Of a stretch of DNA of 64,000 nt, positions 1 through 7,378 are shown one piece after another. The position numbers and the translations under genes were made by a program. The stretch's first letter is position 1. Each line of letters opens with the position of its first letter. Under the pieces are notes generated by a model that saw only the letters and a program-made list of their open reading frames with translations, searched no databases and was not told where the DNA came from. Location of the stretch: IMG/VR virus record IMGVR_UViG_3300027747_002198, positions 1 through 64,000 of that record; one strand, 5' to 3'. This DNA comes from a virus.

Positions 1-567
1 CACTTTACTTCTGATTCATACGATTATTTTAAATACAATGGTAAAACGAATGTGTCAAAACAAACTTTTACCACAAATAAATCTAAATATCATTTTTATA
101 GGCTTTCTCGTAAATATCTACCAGAAGATTTAAAGAACTTCTATATTGCCAACTTTATTGAAGGTAAAGGCGATTGGGTAGGTGATTTGTTACAAGATGG
201 CCAAGATAATTACAATAAGTGGTTAAAACGGCAACAAAGCTTGACATATACTTTTGAAAATGATATAATGTATTTGTTTGATTTGGTAGATGGTGCTGAA
301 TTTTTTAGTCGTGATGACATACTAAAACCTATTGGTGGTGGTTGGCCAATGTTAATCACCAAATTAATGCAGAATAAAGTTTCCCTAGAATCAGTTTGTA
401 TATTAGTTGATTTGGTTGGTTGTATGCCACGATGGGAAAAACAAATAACAGAAGATATTATTTGGCCAACATGGCGTAGAATAATTAAAAAATATACACC
501 ATTTATACAATACGATAAGAATAAATTTTTACACATTTTAAAGAAGAAGATACATGAACAAGCCTAA
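1..567 (+). CDS. gp59: gp59-like loader of the replicative helicase (5' truncated)
   Basis: In T4, gp59 loads the gp41 helicase onto gp32-coated fork DNA. The frame is open to the first base of the window, so the gene begins upstream; the GTG at position 52 is probably internal. The pattern around residues F-K-Y-N, then K-Y-x-F-x-x-L-S-x-K-Y, then I-A-N-F and W-V/I-G-D follows the order I recall for T4 gp59, and the helical acidic/basic C-terminus fits. The position two genes before gp32 supports the call, since both proteins act at the same fork. The stop overlaps the next gene by 14 bases. Moderately sure: the match is from memory of the T4 protein, not from a search. Confidence 0.72.
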   Translation, partial: HFTSDSYDYFKYNGKTNVSKQTFTTNKSKYHFYRLSRKYLPEDLKNFYIANFIEGKGDWVGDLLQDGQDNYNKWLKRQQSLTYTFENDIMYLFDLVDGAEFFSRDDILKPIGGGWPMLITKLMQNKVSLESVCILVDLVGCMPRWEKQITEDIIWPTWRRIIKKYTPFIQYDKNKFLHILKKKIHEQA

Positions 568-1045
568 AATCACCGGTATTTACCTTGATATGGATGGTGT
601 GATTGCCGATTTTGTAAAACGATACAAAGAAATGTATCGGATGGAACCAAAAGAAGCAGAAAAGAAAAAACAATTTGATAAGTATTTTGATGAGTTTATT
701 GCTACTTCTCAATTTGCATCATTAGATTTAATGCCAGGTGCAATGGATGGAATTACATTTCTCCGTAAGTTGAATGTACCGACACAGATTCTATCTTCTA
801 CAGCAAATCAAGAAAGATACGAAGATATTTCTAATCAAAAATTAATTTGGTTACAAACTTATGGTATTACATTTAATGCTATATTTGTACCAGGGAAAGA
901 TTTGAAACAGAAATATGCAACACCAGACAAAATTATCATTGACGATACATTATCCGTTATTGAGCAATGGAACGCAGCAGGTGGTATTGGTATTCACCAC
1001 AAAAATTGGAAAGATACTTTGGCAATATTGAAATTATATGTTTGA
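554..1045 (+). CDS. HAD-superfamily 5'(3')-deoxyribonucleotidase-like phosphatase
   Basis: Predicted to dephosphorylate deoxynucleoside monophosphates, so a nucleotide-pool enzyme. HAD motif I is LDMDGV with nucleophile D12 and acid/base D14. Motif II is the S/T run ILSST near residues 79-83. Motif IV is the double aspartate D130-D131 in IIIDDT. At 163 residues it has the length of the small NT5C-like phage enzymes. It starts inside the end of gp59, with a purine-rich run (agaagaaga) as ribosome binding site. The TGA stop lies within the -35 box of the gp32 promoter. The HAD fold is clear; the exact substrate is inferred. Confidence 0.82.
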   Translation: MNKPKITGIYLDMDGVIADFVKRYKEMYRMEPKEAEKKKQFDKYFDEFIATSQFASLDLMPGAMDGITFLRKLNVPTQILSSTANQERYEDISNQKLIWLQTYGITFNAIFVPGKDLKQKYATPDKIIIDDTLSVIEQWNAAGGIGIHHKNWKDTLAILKLYV

Positions 1046-1070
1046 CAATGCCTAAATATTATGATATACT
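1042..1070 (+). promoter_or_regulatory. sigma70-type promoter of gp32
   Basis: TTGACA at 1042-1047, a spacer of exactly 17 bases, then TATACT at 1065-1070. This is a near-consensus housekeeping promoter. The -35 box overlaps the stop codon of the preceding gene, and the start of gp32 is about 65 bases downstream, after a good ribosome binding site (aaggag near 1123). It gives gp32 its own transcript, as expected for a protein needed early and in large amounts. Confidence 0.75.
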
Positions 1071-1134
1071 AGCAGTTGATTATGAGTAGTAATTTGACAT
1101 ATTCCGTTTATACACCGTTAATAAGGAGCAACAC

Positions 1135-2025
1135 ATGAGTTCATTCTCAAATCTCAAACGCCAATCTGGCAACCTCGACAAACTAACCAAAGCAGTTGAG
1201 GCACTCTCCCAATCATCTGAAGGTTCAGAAAAATCAGATAACTTTTGGAAACCACAAGTAGACAAAGCAGGCAATGGAATGGCAGTTCTGCGTTTTCTTC
1301 CTGCCTCAGCAGCTGATGGTGATGATGCTTTGCCATGGGTTAAAATCCATTCACATGGATTCCAAGGACCTGGCGGTTGGTTAATTGATAATTGCTTAAC
1401 TAGCAAGAATCAACAATGTCCTGTATGCGAACACAATTCTGCATTATGGAATTCAGGCATCGAAGCGAATAAAGATATTGTTCGCAAACAAAAGCGTAAG
1501 CTAAATTACATTGCTAACGTATATGTTGTATCGGATCCTTCCAATCGTGATAACGAAGGCAAGGTATTCTTGTACAAATTTGGTAAGAAAATCTTTGATA
1601 AGATTACCGAAGCAATGAACCCACAATTTGAAGATGAACAAGCAATCAATCCATTTGATTTGTGGAAAGGTGCTAACTTCAAGTTAAAGATTCGTAAAGT
1701 TGATGGTTATCAAAATTACGATAAGTCCGAGTTCGATTCTTCTGCACCATTATCTTCTGATGATGACGAGTTGGAAAAGATTTGGAAATCTGAGTATTCT
1801 CTAAATGATTTATTGAGTGATAAAGAATTTAAATCTTACGATGTTCTCAAAGCACGTTTAGATAAAGTTCTTGGTTTGAATGGTGAAGCACCAAAGACCA
1901 CAGTTGAAAAGGCAAAGGCAGAAGCATTTTCTGCACCTAAGAAAGCGGTAGTTGAAGATGTAGAACCAAGTTTGGCTGAAGATGATGATATGGCTTATTT
2001 TGCTAAGCTAGCTGAAGAAGATTAA
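1135..2025 (+). CDS. gp32: gp32 single-stranded DNA-binding protein
   Basis: Coats ssDNA cooperatively during phage replication, recombination and repair. The 296 residues match the T4 protein (301) in length and layout. There is a basic N-terminal segment (LKRQ near 7-10) for self-association, then an OB-fold core with the zinc site formed by H74, C87, C95 and C98 (CPVC), equivalent to H64/C77/C87/C90 of T4, then LNYIANVYVVSDP. The acidic C-terminal tail ends in DDDMAYFAKLAEED, the tail that recruits partners such as gp59. It has its own promoter and terminator. A strong call. Confidence 0.96.
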   Translation: MSSFSNLKRQSGNLDKLTKAVEALSQSSEGSEKSDNFWKPQVDKAGNGMAVLRFLPASAADGDDALPWVKIHSHGFQGPGGWLIDNCLTSKNQQCPVCEHNSALWNSGIEANKDIVRKQKRKLNYIANVYVVSDPSNRDNEGKVFLYKFGKKIFDKITEAMNPQFEDEQAINPFDLWKGANFKLKIRKVDGYQNYDKSEFDSSAPLSSDDDELEKIWKSEYSLNDLLSDKEFKSYDVLKARLDKVLGLNGEAPKTTVEKAKAEAFSAPKKAVVEDVEPSLAEDDDMAYFAKLAEED

Positions 2026-2048
2026 TTCTTCTAAATAGTAGTAACACA

Positions 2049-2090
2049 CCCACCATGCCTCTTAATAATGCACACTTTGGTGGGTTTTTT
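2049..2090 (+). terminator. Rho-independent terminator after gp32
   Basis: CCCACCA (2049-2055) pairs with TGGTGGG (2078-2084), with a possible inner TGC/GCA pair in the 22-base loop, followed by TTTTTTATT. It lies between gp32 and the end of the convergent minus-strand operon. The T-run is on the plus side only, so it serves gp32 and not the minus-strand genes. Confidence 0.85.
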
Positions 2091-2095
2091 ATTGG

Positions 2096-3295
2096 TTAAA
2101 CAACTCTCGTATTGTTGTATATCATTCGAATAAAAGTTTCTTCTTGATTACGAACAGCAGGAAGTTTTCCTGTAATTGCTTGTTGTTTCAATGCAGTATT
2201 TGTGGCAGCATTATTTACAACTGCACCAGCAACCTGACTAATTTTTTCATCTAATTTATCGAACACATTTTCTTTTGTTGCTTGAGTCATTTTTTGACCA
2301 ATATTGGCACTAATATCCGGTGTGGCCATGGCAGCAGGAGGCGGAGTTGCTGAAGTTGCTGGAGTTGCCGGAGCAGGTGATGAAGTCGGCGCAGAAGCAG
2401 GTGTTACAGGCGAGGCTGTAGGTGTTGAAGCAGGCGATGAAGAAGAAGTCGTAGCTTCTTGCCTCTCTTTTAGTGTTTTTCCTGTTTTAGGATCAAAACC
2501 TACAGACTTCAAATATTCTTCTTCTTCTTTTCCTTGTTTACCAAATTCATACCAAGATGATTTAATTTTTCCTTCATCATGTGCTTGACGAAGTAAGGTG
2601 GCTCTCTTTGATGCAACTTCATCAGCTTGAGCTTCTGTGATTGCTTTACCCTCCGTGGAAAGATCCGCTGCACCTTGAACTTTTGATGCTTCTGCATGAG
2701 CTTCTTTGGAAGCCGCAATCATTAATGCCCCAAGACTGGTGGCAAGCAAGATAGCACCGCCTACAGGACCCATAAAAAATCCTGCAACTCGACCTAATAT
2801 ACTCAATGCTGATAAAGCTCCACTACCAAGCCCAAAAACATCTAAAAGTTTGTCTATAAAGCTTTTTTCTTCTTCTTTCTGTTCAACAGCTGTAGGATTA
2901 TCTTTTTTATCTTTTGCTTCTTTTAAGGCATCAAGAAGTTCTTTATCTTTTCTTTCTTTATCTTCTTTAATTCCTTCTTCAAAATTTTTAGATTTTTCTG
3001 ATTGTAACTTATCATCATCATAAGATTTTTGCATAAGGGTTAATATTTTTTTCAAAATATCAACAACATCATTATCGGGAGAAGTTAAGGGATCAATTTT
3101 TGTTGCTTTTGCACCAGTTTCTTTAGTTTTACCTTTTTCTTTTTTAGATTTGCCAACTACTTTTTCTAAAATTTTAAGTTCTTTGTACAGATTAAAATTG
3201 GTTAAAAATATAGCCAATTTTTCCATATTCTCAGGATCAAATTTTTCTTCTAGTATTTTTATAACTTTTTCAGTTTCTTTACTAATTTCTGGCAT
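2096..3295 (-). CDS. Tail/baseplate hub protein with long hydrophobic segment, paralogue of the next gene
   Basis: 399 residues with no firm family name. Layout: a helical N-terminus; a charged coiled-coil-like stretch at about 76-145; a long hydrophobic Gly/Ala-rich segment at about 154-196 that could cross a membrane once or twice; an Ala/Ser/Thr/Pro linker at about 284-336; and a conserved-looking C-terminus (VRNQEETFIRMIYNNTRVV). The coiled coil and the VVNN...TNT segment resemble those of the GH19 protein encoded just upstream, one base away. It is transcribed after gp26 and its frameshift partner, where many tailed phages place the tape-measure gene, so a gp29/tape-measure or hub role is possible. 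That role is inference. Confidence 0.6.
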   Translation of the reverse strand: MPEISKETEKVIKILEEKFDPENMEKLAIFLTNFNLYKELKILEKVVGKSKKEKGKTKETGAKATKIDPLTSPDNDVVDILKKILTLMQKSYDDDKLQSEKSKNFEEGIKEDKERKDKELLDALKEAKDKKDNPTAVEQKEEEKSFIDKLLDVFGLGSGALSALSILGRVAGFFMGPVGGAILLATSLGALMIAASKEAHAEASKVQGAADLSTEGKAITEAQADEVASKRATLLRQAHDEGKIKSSWYEFGKQGKEEEEYLKSVGFDPKTGKTLKERQEATTSSSSPASTPTASPVTPASAPTSSPAPATPATSATPPPAAMATPDISANIGQKMTQATKENVFDKLDEKISQVAGAVVNNAATNTALKQQAITGKLPAVRNQEETFIRMIYNNTRVV

Positions 3296-3296
3296 T

Positions 3297-4694
3297 TTAT
3301 CCTAATAACTTTCTTAAATATATCGGGCGGTCATCAACCTTTTCTTCTTTTTGTGCAACCGCTTTATTTCCCATTTGAGTATTTGTTGTGGTACTATTAT
3401 TTACAACAGTTGGAGCTTTGGTGGTTTTCAATTCATCTTTAAGTGTGTCATTTGTTTTGGATACAGAAGCTACTTGTGAAGAAGGGGGTGTAGACGGAAC
3501 AGGAACAGTTTTTTGTGTGGTCTCTTGTGCAACCGAAGAAGTTCCCGATTTAGTTATAGACGAATCATTTAAAAAAGATTGAAAATATTTTTGTCTATCG
3601 TCTAAACCAATATAACCGCCGTTTACAAACTTAGTTACACCTTTAATATCGTCCCAACTACCTTTAAATCCAGCCATATATCTAATAGCGGTATCAGCAG
3701 CTTGTTTTATATTTGATACGTTATCTGGATTACCGGCAACGCCAAATTTTGTATAATTTTGTTTACCTGTTAATTGAATAAAACCTCGACCTCTAAATTT
3801 AAAACCTTCACCAGAACCTTCAGGCGCATTACCCATTCTACCACCATAAATTCGTTCTGCCACAGACTCAGGACCTCCAGCTGCCACTCTTTGTGCATCT
3901 TCTGGTGAACTAAATTTTTTAGGAAATAATTTTAATAGTGTAGGAGCTTTGTAATTAAGATTTTCACTCAATATCGAAAAACCTCCCGATTCATGAGCAA
4001 CTTGAGCCATAATGGCAGCTCGTTGTGTAACATCAGTAATTTTGGCATCATCCATGGCTTTTATCATGGCATTTTTACCTTGTTCAGATGTTACTTTGAC
4101 AGGTTTGCTTTCAGCTACTGCTTCTTTTTTTTCTAGTTTTACTGTAGGTGGTGGTTGTACTTGCTTTTGTGCTTCAACTCTAGTTGGTTCTTTAATCTCA
4201 GGATGTGGTCCTTCTTTTACAGATGGAACTGGAGCTGGTTCAGCTGCTTTTTTGGCAGCCGCTTCTTCTTTGTTTTTACCCGATACAGCCATACCCAATA
4301 CCATGGCGCCCGCACCAGCTTCAAGTATATTGCCGTCTAAACCTTTTTTAGGTTTCTTTTTTGGTTTTGGCTTTTCTTTTTTCTTTTTTGGTCCTCGTAT
4401 TGCTTCAACCAATTTTTTTGTTTTATTTTCTTCTTCTTCTTGTGTTTCTTCTTTTAAATTATTAGCAAGTTCTCTGCGCTTTAATTCATTAGCACGCATT
4501 TTGACCATAAGGTCATAAATTTTACCTAAGATTTGTACCGATTCACTGGAGAATTGAGAAGTGCCAAGGCTTTCAGGCGCTAGAGATTTTTTCATACCAG
4601 AAACTTTTGCTTTGGTTTCTGGAGAGACCGTTTTTTCAGAAGAAGAACCCGTTGAAAGTTTATCTTTCACCGAGGAAGAAATTTTAGATTTCAT
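3297..4694 (-). CDS. Virion-associated peptidoglycan hydrolase with GH19 (lysozyme/chitinase-like) domain
   Basis: Probably opens the cell wall during DNA injection. Residues about 205-375 form a GH19 domain: AHESGGF with likely catalytic E235, ENLNY, RIYGGRMGN, FRGRGFIQLTG at 300-310, and VNGGYIGLDDR at 357-367. It is flanked by a charged helical N-terminus (50-100), a lysine/proline-rich stretch (100-118), a short hydrophobic Gly/Ala segment (120-140) and a low-complexity C-terminal tail. A free endolysin would not need these extensions, and the helical and VVNN segments recur in the adjacent hydrophobic paralogue, so a tail/hub component is likely. T4 carries its tail lysozyme in gp5, but gp5 here lacks one. 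Four bases separate it from the gp51-position ORF. Confidence 0.82.
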   Translation of the reverse strand: MKSKISSSVKDKLSTGSSSEKTVSPETKAKVSGMKKSLAPESLGTSQFSSESVQILGKIYDLMVKMRANELKRRELANNLKEETQEEEENKTKKLVEAIRGPKKKKEKPKPKKKPKKGLDGNILEAGAGAMVLGMAVSGKNKEEAAAKKAAEPAPVPSVKEGPHPEIKEPTRVEAQKQVQPPPTVKLEKKEAVAESKPVKVTSEQGKNAMIKAMDDAKITDVTQRAAIMAQVAHESGGFSILSENLNYKAPTLLKLFPKKFSSPEDAQRVAAGGPESVAERIYGGRMGNAPEGSGEGFKFRGRGFIQLTGKQNYTKFGVAGNPDNVSNIKQAADTAIRYMAGFKGSWDDIKGVTKFVNGGYIGLDDRQKYFQSFLNDSSITKSGTSSVAQETTQKTVPVPSTPPSSQVASVSKTNDTLKDELKTTKAPTVVNNSTTTNTQMGNKAVAQKEEKVDDRPIYLRKLLG

Positions 4695-4886
4695 TTACCT
4701 TTTCTTTTGTCTTTCTTTTATGCGAGCATTTTCTTCTTCAACATATTGAATGAGGAGCGTGATGTAGATATCACGTTCCCAAGGTAGCATATTTTCAAGT
4801 TCAGTTAGACTATACTTATGGTGTTGCATCAAAGAAAAGTTAGTCTTATAGTAATTCTGCAAATTGTCATGACGAAATGTTAGCCG
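4695..4886 (-). CDS. gp51: gp51-position ORF: -1 frameshift extension of gp26 (tail assembly chaperone type)
   Basis: This reading frame runs from the slippery site at the end of gp26 to the TAA just before the GH19 gene. It encodes 63 residues, including the segments LTELENMLPWERDIY and VEEENARIKERQ. An internal ATG at 4829 would give 44 residues (MQHHKYSL...), but there is no Shine-Dalgarno sequence before it. The frame is -1 relative to gp26 and stays open back to the slip site, giving a fusion of about 301 residues. A short acidic helical ORF entered by -1 frameshift ahead of the tape-measure gene is the signature of tail chaperones (lambda G/GT). In T4 gene 51 (baseplate hub assembly) lies at this position. 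Coding is well supported by overlap and spacing; the name is by position. Confidence 0.65.
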   Translation of the reverse strand, partial: RLTFRHDNLQNYYKTNFSLMQHHKYSLTELENMLPWERDIYITLLIQYVEEENARIKERQKKR

Positions 4887-5599
4887 AAAAAACTTTCAAG
4901 TCCTTCGACATCAATAGTGTGGTGAAAACCACACTTGCTACAATCAATCTCAATAGTTTCTTTTAACTGTGGTAGATTATTAAAAAATTCTTCAACTTTA
5001 CTAAACTGTTGCTGGTTCATTGATTCTACAAACTCTAACATTTCACCTGGTTGTGCTTCATGGTCATAGTAAAATTGTTCACCATCGTAAATGTATTCAA
5101 TACTTTCAGCAATCATGTTAAAAGTGATATCATTTAAATTTTCATATTTAAACGAATCTTTAACAACACCAAATTCTGGATACTTCATTTTGATTACAAT
5201 TTTATCACTTAATTGAATCTCAGGATTATTTTCGTTAGTTTGTACTTTAATATCTAAAAGATTAACTTCTTTTTCCATGATATTATTACAAGTTTTTCCG
5301 TCAACTTCATTGTTGCAACGGTAACGACTTTCAACAACCTCACCTACAGACTTAGCACGAAGGTGAATAAAGTAATATTCAATATCAATGATAGGCAATT
5401 TTTCAACATCAATGCCTTCTGTCAAAGTGCAATTATAAAGAATATCTTTAATACACTCGTGTATTGTGCTGGATTCTTTTGATTCCATTGCCATCAACAG
5501 GTTCTTCTGTTCTTTGACAAGGAACGGTCTAAATTTTACTTTCTTTTTTGAAAGCGGCAGTTCAACTTCATAAGTTGGCACATCAAGTTTTGGTAACAT
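4880..5599 (-). CDS. gp26: gp26-like baseplate hub / tail assembly protein
   Basis: 239 residues. The stretch KVKFRPFLVKEQKNLLMAME near 20-39 is the hallmark of the T4 gp26 baseplate family (T4 version: VEVRPFLVKEEKILLMA). Next comes a helical region with FIHLRAKSVGE near 77-87. Two cysteine pairs, C95/C104 and C220/C223, look like a split zinc ribbon, which is unusual to find intact and may stabilise the protein. It is needed for assembly of the central hub. It has an upstream late promoter and a GAGGA ribosome binding site. The last codons carry the frameshift heptamer, so two products are predicted: 239 residues and about 301 residues. Confidence 0.88.
   Translation of the reverse strand: MLPKLDVPTYEVELPLSKKKVKFRPFLVKEQKNLLMAMESKESSTIHECIKDILYNCTLTEGIDVEKLPIIDIEYYFIHLRAKSVGEVVESRYRCNNEVDGKTCNNIMEKEVNLLDIKVQTNENNPEIQLSDKIVIKMKYPEFGVVKDSFKYENLNDITFNMIAESIEYIYDGEQFYYDHEAQPGEMLEFVESMNQQQFSKVEEFFNNLPQLKETIEIDCSKCGFHHTIDVEGLESFFG
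4886..4892 (-). promoter_or_regulatory. Programmed -1 ribosomal frameshift site (T TTT TTC)
   Basis: Read on the minus strand, the end of gp26 is AGT TTT TTC GGC TAA. The heptamer T TTT TTC has the X XXY YYZ form, and tRNA-Phe can re-pair with UUU in both sites after slipping back one base. The zero-frame stop follows two codons later. After the slip the frame continues through CGG CTA ACA into the 63-residue extension. No strong downstream hairpin is obvious by eye. Confidence 0.65.
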
Positions 5600-5629
5600 A
5601 TTTTCCTCACATTCATTTACAACGGGTTG

Positions 5630-5637
5630 TATTTATC
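5630..5637 (-). promoter_or_regulatory. T4-type late promoter -10 (GATAAATA), minus strand
   Basis: The minus strand reads GATAAATAC, matching the late consensus TATAAATA at 7 of 8 bases, 30 bases ahead of the gp26 start. It overlaps the stop codon of the preceding tail-tube-like gene. It would drive gp26, its extension, and the two hub paralogues. Confidence 0.6.
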
Positions 5638-6319
5638 ACTCAAATAAATTATTAAAATCAACATTCTGTACTGCATCAGGTAAACTGTTAATTGCTGAAC
5701 CGAGTGCGCCAGCACCGCTACCACCTAAACCACCAATCATACTTGAAATAGATGCCAAACCAGCATCGACAAGTTCCATACCAAGTGCTTGTAGAGAATT
5801 GTTTTTCCATTCAGTATAAGCAAAAGTTACATTTAATTTAACGTATCCGTCAGCACTCCAATCCAAATCCACCTGATTCATTGAAACTGGATAAGCGTCA
5901 ATCAAATCAACAGAATAAGATAATTCACCTTGCGAATTATATTGATTAACGGTAATTGTGGTAACATAATCACCTTTGTACCTGAAATTATAGTTGTAAT
6001 TTGGATTGATAAAGTTCAACCATGCATCAAAAAAGACTTTCTGGCTCATATCACTATCTATGATAAAAGACAAATCTATATCAGTATAAGATGTTTTGTA
6101 TGGATATTTTTCAACAGGATTAGAACCTATTTTTTGATCAAGTGTTTCAAATGTTCTACCGGGTAGTTGTGCATTTTCACAACGATAAGTTAAACTTTTT
6201 GCAGAGTTAACATAAGGTATCAATGTCAAAGGTACAGGAATGCTCACATCAAATCGATTCGGCCTTGCTGGATCGACTTTAAAATTTGATCTAAATTGAG
6301 ATATATCTCCTGCTGCCAT
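5636..6319 (-). CDS. Tail-tube-fold protein (gp19 paralogue; possible tube initiator, gp54-like)
   Basis: 227 residues. The order of motifs (FRSNF near the start, ARPNRFDVSIP, CENAQLPGRTFET, SLxFIIDSDM, FFDAWLNFINP, SVDLIDAYPVSMNQVDLDW, FAYTEWKN) parallels the major tube protein gp19 encoded at 60317 (FRANM, ARPNLFQVTL, AAQLPGSTI, ESWMNAI, YKFVGLFPVDIAPIDLGW, FAFQYWES). It therefore belongs to the same tube fold. T4 gp54 and gp48 are tube-fold proteins of the baseplate-tube junction, so a junction role is likely. The extra C-terminal Gly/Ser/Ala tail of about 50 residues is absent from gp19. Placement between gp26 and gp4 fits a baseplate role. Confidence 0.75.
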   Translation of the reverse strand: MAAGDISQFRSNFKVDPARPNRFDVSIPVPLTLIPYVNSAKSLTYRCENAQLPGRTFETLDQKIGSNPVEKYPYKTSYTDIDLSFIIDSDMSQKVFFDAWLNFINPNYNYNFRYKGDYVTTITVNQYNSQGELSYSVDLIDAYPVSMNQVDLDWSADGYVKLNVTFAYTEWKNNSLQALGMELVDAGLASISSMIGGLGGSGAGALGSAINSLPDAVQNVDFNNLFE

Positions 6320-6329
6320 TTACTTTTCC

Positions 6330-6929
6330 TTAATTTTTCTTAATTTCGTCTATTGAATCTTGCCAAACTTCTTGCGGTTTAGCGCCCTTAAATAGTTGCA
6401 TAGGTAAGAATATTGCCACATCCCACTCATTTGGTTGAATGGTAAGTATTTTTGATTTTGTGTGGTTATACAAGTATCTTTTAATACATGGTTTAAACTC
6501 ACGGAAGCGTCTGGAGGCGTTCAAAATGTCGTAAGTGATACGAATACGTTTGACTTCATCCTCATCGTTTAGGACTGCGTAATCCAAGAGTTTGTCTAAG
6601 AATGCCACTCTATACTTAATTGGCAAATAATGAAGATTTAACCCAAGAAAACCGTCATTATATTTCTCCAGTACCAATACCAAAGGAAAACGATCATAAT
6701 AAGGCAAATCTGCCTTTCCTTTAGGATCGTAATAAAAGCAATATAATCCACCCAGCATTAATCGATTTGTTTTTCGAATGGCTGCTTCACGAGCAACACC
6801 AAGCGGAATTTGTGATGGATTTTTCAAGTCAGCAATTTTCTGGCCCAACCATCTATACGCATCTCTGGATAAAGATTGTATTTGAGCTGCCGTTTTTTGC
6901 TGAGTAATTTTTGTAAGTTTAGATGCCAT
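6330..6929 (-). CDS. Conserved T4-like virion/assembly protein, possibly the gp2 DNA end protector by position
   Basis: 199 residues. Key segments are GGLYCFYYDPKGKADLPYYD followed by FPLVLVLEKYNDGFLGLNLHYLP (about residues 60-103), then a C-terminal helix with KPCIKRYLYNH and PNEWDVAIFLP. I recognise this D-x-L-P-Y-Y-D-x-F-P-L-V / G-L-N-x-H-Y-L-P pattern as widespread in T4-like phages but cannot attach a proven function. In T4 gene 2 (DNA end protector) sits next to gene 4, as here, so gp2 is the leading positional guess. A hub or wedge protein is the alternative. The ribosome binding site is weak and a 14-base gap separates it from gp4. Confidence 0.7.
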   Translation of the reverse strand: MASKLTKITQQKTAAQIQSLSRDAYRWLGQKIADLKNPSQIPLGVAREAAIRKTNRLMLGGLYCFYYDPKGKADLPYYDRFPLVLVLEKYNDGFLGLNLHYLPIKYRVAFLDKLLDYAVLNDEDEVKRIRITYDILNASRRFREFKPCIKRYLYNHTKSKILTIQPNEWDVAIFLPMQLFKGAKPQEVWQDSIDEIKKN

Positions 6930-6943
6930 AATGGTTATTTAGT

Positions 6944-7378
6944 TCAGAGTCCTAGATGTTCTTCTGTAAGTATCTTAAACTCCCAACTACGGTCAAGGCA
7001 ATACTCGGTAGCATATTTCCATTTGGCCTGATTGACACTCCATGTTACTACCTCATTTATATATTGTCTAGTAACACGCTTTTTCTGTTGTGGTTCTTGA
7101 GTTTGGTGCTTTGGTTTAACTTCTATCATCATTGTTTTGGTTTTACCATCTTTGGTTTTAACCTTAACAACAAAATCAGGAAAGTAACGATGCCATTTAT
7201 TATCAACAGGAGAAATATAAGGAACAATGATTTCTTCTGAACCCCAAGAAATGATATCGGGATTTTTGTCGAGCCAATTCATTACCCTTGCTTCCCAGCT
7301 TGAGCGGTAGATGATATTTTTATAATCCCCAACGTATTTGTGTGGATTTGATGGTGTAAATCGTCCTGAATATGCCAT
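6944..7378 (-). CDS. gp4: gp4-like head completion nuclease
   Basis: 144 residues, close to the 150 of T4 gp4 (also called gp50). MAYSGRFTP, YRSSWEAR, WLDKNPDIISWGSEE, YFPDF, IEVKPK, EVVTWSVNQAKW and ILTEEHLG follow the T4 protein closely. The pattern E29, D68, E86-x-K88 is a PD-(D/E)xK nuclease core. It acts on packaged heads before tail joining. It is the first gene of the minus-strand cluster. Its start codon overlaps the divergent plus-strand late promoter, and no clear minus-strand promoter is visible ahead of it. Confidence 0.93.
   Translation of the reverse strand: MAYSGRFTPSNPHKYVGDYKNIIYRSSWEARVMNWLDKNPDIISWGSEEIIVPYISPVDNKWHRYFPDFVVKVKTKDGKTKTMMIEVKPKHQTQEPQQKKRVTRQYINEVVTWSVNQAKWKYATEYCLDRSWEFKILTEEHLGL

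Noticed and set aside
1094-1114. Second TTGACA with a TATACA as another gp32 promoter
   Set aside because: The spacing is about nine bases, too short for a sigma70 promoter. The TTGACA-N17-TATACT at 1042 is much better.
2304-2588. Plus-strand ORF of 94 codons rich in Ala, Gly and Val
   Set aside because: It is the antisense of the Pro/Ala/Thr/Ser linker in the minus-strand hub protein; no ribosome binding site and biased composition only because of the linker.
4012-4518. Plus-strand ORF of 168 codons opposite the GH19 gene
   Set aside because: Antisense shadow; the minus strand carries clear GH19 motifs and tight gene spacing.
4830-4870. ATG at 4870 (minus) as start of a separate gene after gp26
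   Set aside because: That frame meets a stop after about 13 codons; only the -1 frame of gp26 is open through the region.
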